64,000 bases of DNA from Atrina japonica (taxonomy: Eukaryota; Mollusca; Bivalvia; Pterioida; Pinnidae). The translations under genes and the position numbers were made by a program. A model generated the notes under the pieces. That model saw only the letters and a list, made by a program, of their open reading frames with translations, made no database searches and was not told where the DNA came from. Shown here piece by piece: positions 59,201-64,000 of the stretch (positions are counted from its first letter, which is position 1; each line of letters starts with the position of its first letter). The stretch is from assembly GCA_030159075.1 (NCBI GenBank), contig BROG01000632.1, positions 265,501 to 329,500 of the forward strand, given 5' to 3'.

Positions 59201-61298
59201 ATCAAATTCAGAATGTTTACATGTTGTCAAATAAAATGCTTCACATTGTAACTATTCCTCAGTACTCTCAGAATTTCAGGTATGACATGTATTTTTCAAG
59301 AGCAAGGGGACATGTATTGATTCATTGTCTCAGAATGTTTCACAGGTAGGGAAATCAATACTCTTTATCCTTATTATCTGTACTTCAGAATTTTACAGTG
59401 GGGACATGTTGTCAGATCTCCCAGAAAACATGGGGGACATGTATTGATGCCATTAACACATCTAGAATGTTTCACTATAGTGTATTGAAAGTAAGAATGC
59501 TTTACAGGTAGGGGACATCTATTTCCCACCATTGACATGTAGGGGACATGTATTGGCATTCCAGAATGTTTCACAGGTAGGGGTAATGTATTGATTTTCA
59601 GCGAATTTCATTCCTTTTATATAAATGCAGGTAGGGGACATATATTGATTCATCTACTATCAATGTTTCACACTTGTCGGTAATGTCACAGAAAACTGGT
59701 TCATCAATACTCTTAAAGAAGTAGGAAAGTGAATCTGTGTTATGTAACTTCTGTTACTCAAGTTGACGAATATTGATGCCAAAAAGGACATTTTAGTAAA
59801 AAAAATTTGACTATCAAATTTCTAATGCAAACTAATTACTTTATCCCAGTGCCCGTTGTCAAGGAAACCTGGGGTCAAGATGCCAAACACATAGAATACT
59901 ATAGTGAGAAAAAAGATCCATCTATTCCCACCATTGACCTTGGCATTCCAAATACAGATAGGGGTAAGTTTTCGCAAATTTCACTTTTATATTAGTGCAG
60001 TGAGGCTTGTCCAGAATCCAGTTTATTATGTAACACTTGAATAGGATAGATCTAAATGAAACATTCAATTTTCATTGAAACAAATTTCAAGGGTATATTT
60101 CATAGTGCGCAGACTTGAAATCCTTTATTAAACAACTCATAGAAAAATTTTCAGTTCATCCGCAGGGGAAAATTTTCATGGGGAGATTTTTCAATCTGAT
60201 AGGGGAGACTCAAAATTTTAGTAAGACTTAATAGGAAAATTTAAATTTTTCATAGGGGAGATATGCATTTATAAGAAATTATCAAAATTTTACATAAAAA
60301 TAGGGAGTCTCCATATTTATTGGGGAGACTTGGGAAGTATGCATCCGGACAAGTACCCGTAACATTTGCCCCAGGACAAGCAGATTTGGTGACCACTTAC
60401 TCTGAAGGACAATTGATTATTATGATGCATGTTGATTTCTGAAATGTTACAGTTTTTCTTGTTGTCTTGTTCTGATTGGCTGATCTAAAAGTTGTGACCT
60501 TTTGTATAGAGTATTTGAGGTCAAATGGCATTTTTGACTCTTTGTCACTGCTAACAGAAGAGTAAAGATACTAAAATAATATAATGTTGAAAAATAGATA
60601 TACTGTTCTTGAGATCTCAAGACTTGACAAAACAAAGATTACAGATTTGAAATTTGAAACATCTTTGATAAATGAAAATCATTCTATTGATATGTAATCT
60701 GTTGGTGTATAGTCATGATATATAATCATGGTAGATCTGTACATGATAGCATTCTATCTCAGATTTTTCAGGAAATGAAATTTTGAATAGAATTGTTTGA
60801 TACTGGCTGGTACCCTCTTTTTTTCAAATACCTGAATTTGGACATGTCAAATTTTATTCAAACTATAAGTATAGTAAAATGCATATGACCTGGTGGGGCG
60901 GAGTCTTGTGAACCCTTTCTTGACCTAGACAAGTTTAAAATTTAGGTAATAAAGCATAACATTAAAATTACACTAACTAGAGTCATTGTTCCTACTTGTC
61001 ACCATACATAAGAGAGAATCCGGTGAGGAATAAAACGTTTTTCCCATGCAGCATGTCATAACGGAAAAGTGAAGTAAGTAGAATCATCCATGCGATAATC
61101 CAAAGGTTTTTCCACCCTGCCATCTTATGTGAATCGAACAATAGATCCATACAAAATGTCTTAATATCTCCTTTTTTGTTTTATTAATCAAATAGGTCAC
61201 TGTGGGAAAACAATGGCAATGCTGAAACGCTGGCATCAAAACAGTGAAATCAAAACGAAATCCTGGTACCTAATAGCAGATGACGACACCATTATCCA
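53151..61298 (+). CDS. B3GLCT: Beta-1,3-glucosyltransferase, 3' partial
   Basis: GT31-family enzyme. B3GLCT transfers glucose to O-linked fucose on thrombospondin type 1 repeats in the ER. Exons: 53151-53217, 53766-53831, 54544-54659, 54834-54913, 55049-55157, 56625-56761, 57415-57472, 57644-57763, 58491-58560, 59850-59963, 61196-61298. They join into one open frame of 346 codons plus two bases. The N-terminus is a signal peptide ([14 protein letters not shown]). An N-terminal fringe-like domain follows ([34 protein letters not shown]). The catalytic domain starts at [10 protein letters not shown], with [19 protein letters not shown] and the metal-binding ADDDT near residue 342, close to its position in the roughly 498-residue human protein as I recall it. 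About 150 C-terminal residues, including the expected ER-retention tail, lie beyond the window. Confidence 0.93.
53766..53831 (+). CDS. B3GLCT: B3GLCT exon 2
   Basis: Acceptor tttcag, donor atg|gtgagt. Encodes [20 protein letters not shown] then SD, a Thr/Glu/Ala-rich linker after signal cleavage. Confidence 0.85.
53920..54104 (+). mobile_element. MITE in B3GLCT intron 2
   Basis: Left end cagtagaacctttcttgaga; right part agacaggtggcctttcaaga then acaagacaggttccatggg. Same subfamily as 43577 and 43793. Confidence 0.7.
54290..54346. repeat. Palindromic element P1, partial
   Basis: Right half preserved (gaccagtttattgttgtctg, tagggttgaaagggttaa); the left end has decayed. Confidence 0.5.
54410..54532 (+). 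repeat. 47-bp repeat family, 2-3 diverged copies
   Basis: tcagaatgcttcttacatgt, aggtaggggacatgtattca and gagcgcttcataggtagggg are diverged units of the satellite at 13979-15313. It ends next to the acceptor of exon 3. Confidence 0.75.
54544..54659 (+). CDS. B3GLCT: B3GLCT exon 3
   Basis: Acceptor ttacag, donor cag|gtcaga. Encodes [20 protein letters not shown] and onwards; the SQ.NS.H.KRAE pattern is typical of B3GLCT. Confidence 0.9.
54834..54913 (+). CDS. B3GLCT: B3GLCT exon 4
   Basis: Acceptor ctttcag, donor cct ct|gtaagt. Encodes [20 protein letters not shown] onwards. Confidence 0.9.
55049..55157 (+). CDS. B3GLCT: B3GLCT exon 5
   Basis: Acceptor tttttcag, donor aag|gtacat. Encodes [20 protein letters not shown] onwards; the W.F.CEEETRI motif is diagnostic. 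Confidence 0.92.
55219..55233 (+). repeat. G homopolymer tract
   Basis: About 15 consecutive G after 'gaatg'; a possible G-quadruplex and a likely length-error site. Confidence 0.9.
55530..56215 (+). repeat. Repeat R7, three diverged tandem units
   Basis: Units around 55530-55690, 55945-56065 and 56085-56215 each carry gatattt..catatagatttctt or a variant, then aattggtaccttgacctttg and acctacttttcaa. It ends in 'tgacaactct.gtt'. Resembles common bivalve dispersed repeats (recollection only). Confidence 0.6.
56625..56761 (+). CDS. B3GLCT: B3GLCT exon 6
   Basis: Acceptor ttgcag, donor tcaa|gtaagt. Encodes [20 protein letters not shown] and [20 protein letters not shown]. Confidence 0.92.
56785..57056 (+). 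repeat. Dispersed repeat R3, copy 1
   Basis: Shares ggggcggagtctcgtgaccc, aacattaaaattacactggc and attcctacttgtcaccat with 60891-61150, same orientation. It starts only about 24 bases after exon 6. Confidence 0.65.
57415..57472 (+). CDS. B3GLCT: B3GLCT exon 7
   Basis: Acceptor tttcag, donor gag|gtacaa. 58 bases, [26 protein letters not shown] is conserved. Confidence 0.9.
57644..57763 (+). CDS. B3GLCT: B3GLCT exon 8
   Basis: Acceptor tttcag, donor tgt|gtaagt. Encodes [20 protein letters not shown] then [20 protein letters not shown] with conserved cysteines. Confidence 0.92.
57890..58105 (+). mobile_element. Diverged SINE with third head type
   Basis: Head atggtagagcatttgactca and gtcccaagtgtgattgccga; diverged body (gtgaggtcctgtgtcagact, aatagaacccttactgcatt, ggtgacatctccgtataaat). 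Confidence 0.6.
58491..58560 (+). CDS. B3GLCT: B3GLCT exon 9
   Basis: Acceptor ttacag, donor cgag|gtatat. 70 bases, [20 protein letters not shown] then TTR; start of the catalytic fringe-like domain. Confidence 0.9.
58725..59720 (+). repeat. Strongly decayed 47-bp repeat array
   Basis: Many fragments of aggtaggggacatgtattga, ttcatcagtactctcagaat and gcttcacaggt occur, with small deletions every few bases. The family is that of 13979-15313 (gtaggagacacgtattgatt). Unlike that array, unit length is irregular. Confidence 0.75.
59850..59963 (+). CDS. B3GLCT: B3GLCT exon 10
   Basis: Acceptor tatcccag, donor aggg|gtaagt. Encodes [20 protein letters not shown] and [17 protein letters not shown]. 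Confidence 0.93.
60164..60347 (-). repeat. Dispersed repeat R2, inverted copy
   Basis: Reverse complement matches 19362-19515 (gcatacttcccaagtctccc, aataaatatggagactccct, attaagtcttactaaaattt). Confidence 0.65.
60348..60890. other. B3GLCT intron 10, unique part
   Basis: AT-rich sequence with no recognised repeat or gene. Confidence 0.35.
60891..61150 (+). repeat. Dispersed repeat R3, copy 2
   Basis: Same order of blocks as 56785-57056 (ggtggggcggagtcttgtga, cataacattaaaattacact, cctacttgtcaccat). It ends about 45 bases before exon 11. Confidence 0.65.
61196..61298 (+). CDS. B3GLCT: B3GLCT exon 11 (DDD motif)
   Basis: Acceptor aatag, donor atcca|gtaaga. Encodes [20 protein letters not shown] then [13 protein letters not shown]; the Asp triad binds the metal and UDP-glucose in GT31 enzymes. 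Two bases (ca) carry over to an exon outside the window. Confidence 0.92.
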
Positions 61299-61348
61299 GT
61301 AAGACGTTTTATACGTGATATTTAGAAGAGAATAAAACACAGTGTATA

Positions 61349-61542
61349 CAGCAGAACCTTGTTTTTAAGACCACCTACCTGACAAGAATCAGACTGGTCT
61401 GATTAGTGAGGTGGTCTTTTAAGTAAGGTTGTGTGCGTGTTGAATTTTTAATAATAAATTTTCAGGAGAGCATACATTTATGGTCCTAAATGTGAGGTGG
61501 TCAGTCACTTTAGCAAGTTGGTCTTTATGCAAAGTTCCATTG
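61349..61542. mobile_element. MITE-like element
   Basis: Ends cagcagaaccttgtttttaa and caaagttccattg; interior agaccacctacctgacaaga and ctgattagtgaggtggtctt. Related to 10050 and 11266. Confidence 0.6.
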
Positions 61543-61772
61543 TACTTAATTATACACAAAACTCAAATCATTTAAGTTACAATTTATAACAAGGTAAACA
61601 AATGGAGAACAATGTGACAAAGATTTTGTTAGTGAAATTTTTTTAAGCAGTTGATGACATAAAGACAATAAATTGACGATAAATTAGTAATGATCCGAAA
61701 GTGTCATATTTTGATAATCATTGATTATGGAGGTTTTTCCATCCAACAATTTGATTTTGTTTCTAATAATGG

Positions 61773-62046
61773 GAGAGCTGTTGTGGCTTTGTGGTAGGGT
61801 TCGATTTGCAACCGGATGGTCGAGAGTTTGAGCCTCGGAGGAGAGCTTTTCCTGTCCTTCAGATGAGACAGTAAAAACCGAGGTCCCGTGTCACAGTAGG
61901 TGTCGGCATGTTAAAGAACCCTCACAGCTGAATGGCCATAAGTGCCGAGCATAGGCCAAAATTTGAAGCCCTTCACCGGCATTTGGTGCCCTCACCAAGT
62001 GAGTGAAAGATTCTTGAGTGCGATGTTAAACAACAATACAACAACA
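61773..62046 (+). mobile_element. SINE with fourth head type
   Basis: Head ttgtggctttgtggtagggt and ggtcgagagtttgagcctcg is unlike 1008 or 2699. The body from gatgagacagtaaaaaccga to the ACA tail is nearly identical to those copies. Confidence 0.8.
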
Positions 62047-62619
62047 GTCTAATAATGGGGTCTGAAATACAGAGTAGTGGATGTGAGATATTTGTTTGTG
62101 AATTAATTAGGAAAGTGTAAAAGAAACAGAAAATTCTCAGGGCAAAGTCATTGGTCACAAATCATGGCTGTGACTTCACAATACTTTCCTAACCAAGTTT
62201 GGTTAATAAAAAATCAGATATGCTATGTGCAAAATAAGAATTCAAAATACATTTGTATGGGGGGGCAACCCACTTGAGAAATTTGGTTGTCCCCATCTGA
62301 ATTCATTTGTCCTCCCTAAAACAGAAGGAAAATTAATAAAATCTGTAAAGAAAATAACAAGTAATAAACTGGTATATTAATTTATTGTAAACAAAAGTAT
62401 TCACCTCATTCCATACGTATGGTGGTCGTATGACAGTGACAGCCATCGAAACTCACCAAGCCACTTAGACTGAAAATTGTGATTACGAACATTTTATGTT
62501 GACAAAACTACTTGTCCAGGGGACAAGTACATTTAGAAATATCAACTTGTCCGAGCCAGTTCTGATCCGGTACAGGCAATCAGATTGGTGGTTATTTCAA
62601 ACCTGGATATTTAATAACA

Positions 62620-62860
62620 GACAGAAGCTCAGTTGGTAGACAGCTCGATCTTCAACATGAAGGTCCCTGGTTCGATCCCCAGTCATGCCTGATTTTTAGA
62701 TGTGAGTTTCCATCTCCTCCGCACAGTTCTATGTTTAGATGGAGGGTAAGTGGTCAAGGATGTGCAGTTTGATTACCCTCTTCAGATTGTACAAGTGAAG
62801 TGGCACTTAAAAAGTCGTTGGGAATACGGACCACTAAAGCAAGGACACAAAAAACACATA
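62620..62860 (+). mobile_element. tRNA-derived SINE of another family
   Basis: A box agctcagttggtagacagct and B box ctggttcgatccccagtc at tRNA spacing. A unique body follows (atggagggtaagtggtcaag, ttgggaatacggaccactaa). No terminator-ready tRNA fold was confirmed, so SINE is preferred over a tRNA gene. Confidence 0.65.
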
Positions 62861-62884
62861 CTAGACATCCTGCCCTGCATCACA

Positions 62885-63843
62885 GTGACAAGTGGCAAGG
62901 GCTTTAAGTAGACACAGTGCTTGTTAGATCAAGCCAAAGCTAGCGTGACAGTGGCAAGGGCTTTAAGTAGACACAGTGCTTGTTAGATCAAGCCAAAGCT
63001 AGCGTGACAAGTGGCAAGGGCTTTAAGTAGACACAATGTTTGTTAGATCAAGCCAAAGCTAGCATGACAAGTGGCAAGGGCTTTAAGTAGACACAATGTT
63101 TGTTAGATCAAGCCAAAGCTAGCGTGACAAGTGGCAAGGGCTTTAAGTAGACACAATGTTTGTTAGATCAAGCCAAAGCTAGCATGACAAGTGGCAAGGG
63201 CTTTAAGTAGACACAATGTTTGTAAGATCAAGCCAAAGCTAGCGTGACAAGTGGCAAGGGCTTTAAGTAGACTCAATGTTTGTTAGATCAAGCCAAAGCT
63301 AGCGTGACAAGTGGCAAGGGATTTAAGTAGACACAATGCTTGTTAGATCAAGCCAAAGCTAGCGTGACAAGTGGCAAGGGCTTTAAGTAGACACAATGTT
63401 TGTTAGATCAAGCCAAAGCTAGCGTGACAATTGGCAAGGGATTTAAGTAGACACAATGTTTGTTAGATCAAGCCAAAGCTAGCATGACAAGTGGCAAGGG
63501 CTTTAAGTAGACACAATGTTTGTTAGATCAAGCCAAAGCTAGCGTGACAAGTGGCAAGGGCTTTAAGTAGACACAATGTTTGTTAGATCAAGCCAAAGCT
63601 AGCGTGACAAGTGGCAAGGGCTTTAAGTAGACACAATGCTTGTTAGATCAAGCCAAAGCTAGCGTGACAAGTGGCAAGGGCTTTAAGTAGACACAATGTT
63701 TGTTAGATCAAGCCAAAGCTAGCATGACAAGTGGCAAGGGCTTTAAGTAGACACAATGTTTGTTAGATCAAGCCAAAGCTAGCGTGACCAGTGGCAAGGG
63801 CTTTAAGTAGATACAATGCTTGTTAGATCAAGCCAAAGCTAGC
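62885..63843 (+). repeat. 60-bp minisatellite, 16 copies
   Basis: Unit agcgtgacaagtggcaaggg, ctttaagtagacacaatgtt, tgttagatcaagccaaagct; exactly 60 bases with very few substitutions (agcgtg/agcatg, atgtt/atgct). Lies in a B3GLCT intron. 63844-64000 shows nothing further. Confidence 0.97.
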
Positions 63844-64000
63844 AGTAAAGATATTTGGAAAGTGCAGAAAATCAGTTACAATCTGATGCCAAAATAGTTG
63901 ACAATATCTTAATATTTCACTGAAATAGAACAAATACAAGACAGTTTCAAACTTTTTGAAAATGTGATTTTTGGGGAAATGATATCTAAAATTTCACTTA

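Noticed and set aside
62620..62690. Functional tRNA gene
   Set aside because: A and B boxes fit, but the flanks look like a SINE and I could not confirm a full cloverleaf.
62885..63843. CRISPR-like 60-base periodicity
   Set aside because: The whole 60 bases repeat; there are no unique spacers and no cas genes.
61299..64000. Next B3GLCT exon inside the window
   Set aside because: I looked for the conserved sequence expected after the DDD motif and found none; it probably lies beyond 64000.

Overview
This is AT-rich, intron-rich animal nuclear DNA. Widely spaced exons with GT-AG borders, many tRNA-derived SINEs, short inverted-repeat DNA transposons and long minisatellites all say metazoan. 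The SINE body, the short elements and the 'gacctttgacctagtgacc' type of repeat resemble what is common in bivalve molluscs, so a bivalve or other lophotrochozoan is my best guess (inference, not tested). There is no bacterial, plasmid or phage content and no CRISPR array.

Three protein-coding genes can be supported. (1) 8705-6864 (-): an intronless 613-codon gene for an unrecognised, mostly disordered protein, with an in-frame stop just upstream and a polyadenylation signal about 40 bases downstream. (2) 53031-23252 (-): a 20-exon gene that I rebuilt by splice sites and reading frame; it gives one continuous 700-residue product with a degenerate RabGAP/TBC-like region followed by a charged coiled coil. 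(3) 53151 to beyond the right edge (+): B3GLCT, the beta-1,3-glucosyltransferase that extends O-fucose on thrombospondin type 1 repeats. Eleven exons are visible, up to and including the catalytic Asp-Asp-Asp motif; the last part lies outside the window. Genes 2 and 3 are head to head, with only 119 bases between start codons, so they probably share a bidirectional promoter.

Layout: 1-6.8 kb, repeats only (SINEs, a 0.53-kb inverted repeat); 6.8-8.7 kb, gene 1; 8.7-23.2 kb, intergenic, dominated by microsatellite, a 47-bp satellite (14.0-15.3 kb), a higher-order minisatellite (15.9-19.3 kb) and a 101-bp minisatellite (21.9-22.7 kb); 23.2-53.0 kb, gene 2, whose introns hold three 55-bp or shorter minisatellites, many 179-bp MITEs and a fivefold duplicated exon unit; 53.1-64.0 kb, B3GLCT with a decayed relative of the 47-bp satellite and a 60-bp minisatellite in its introns.

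The genes do not form an obvious pathway. The most interesting points are the tandemly duplicated coiled-coil exon (35.4-35.9 kb), the SINE family whose common body carries different tRNA heads, the higher-order minisatellite with a CpG that decays between copies, the 47-bp repeat family at three distant loci, and a perfect intronic hairpin at 52.0 kb. I found no evidence for a new enzymatic or defence system.
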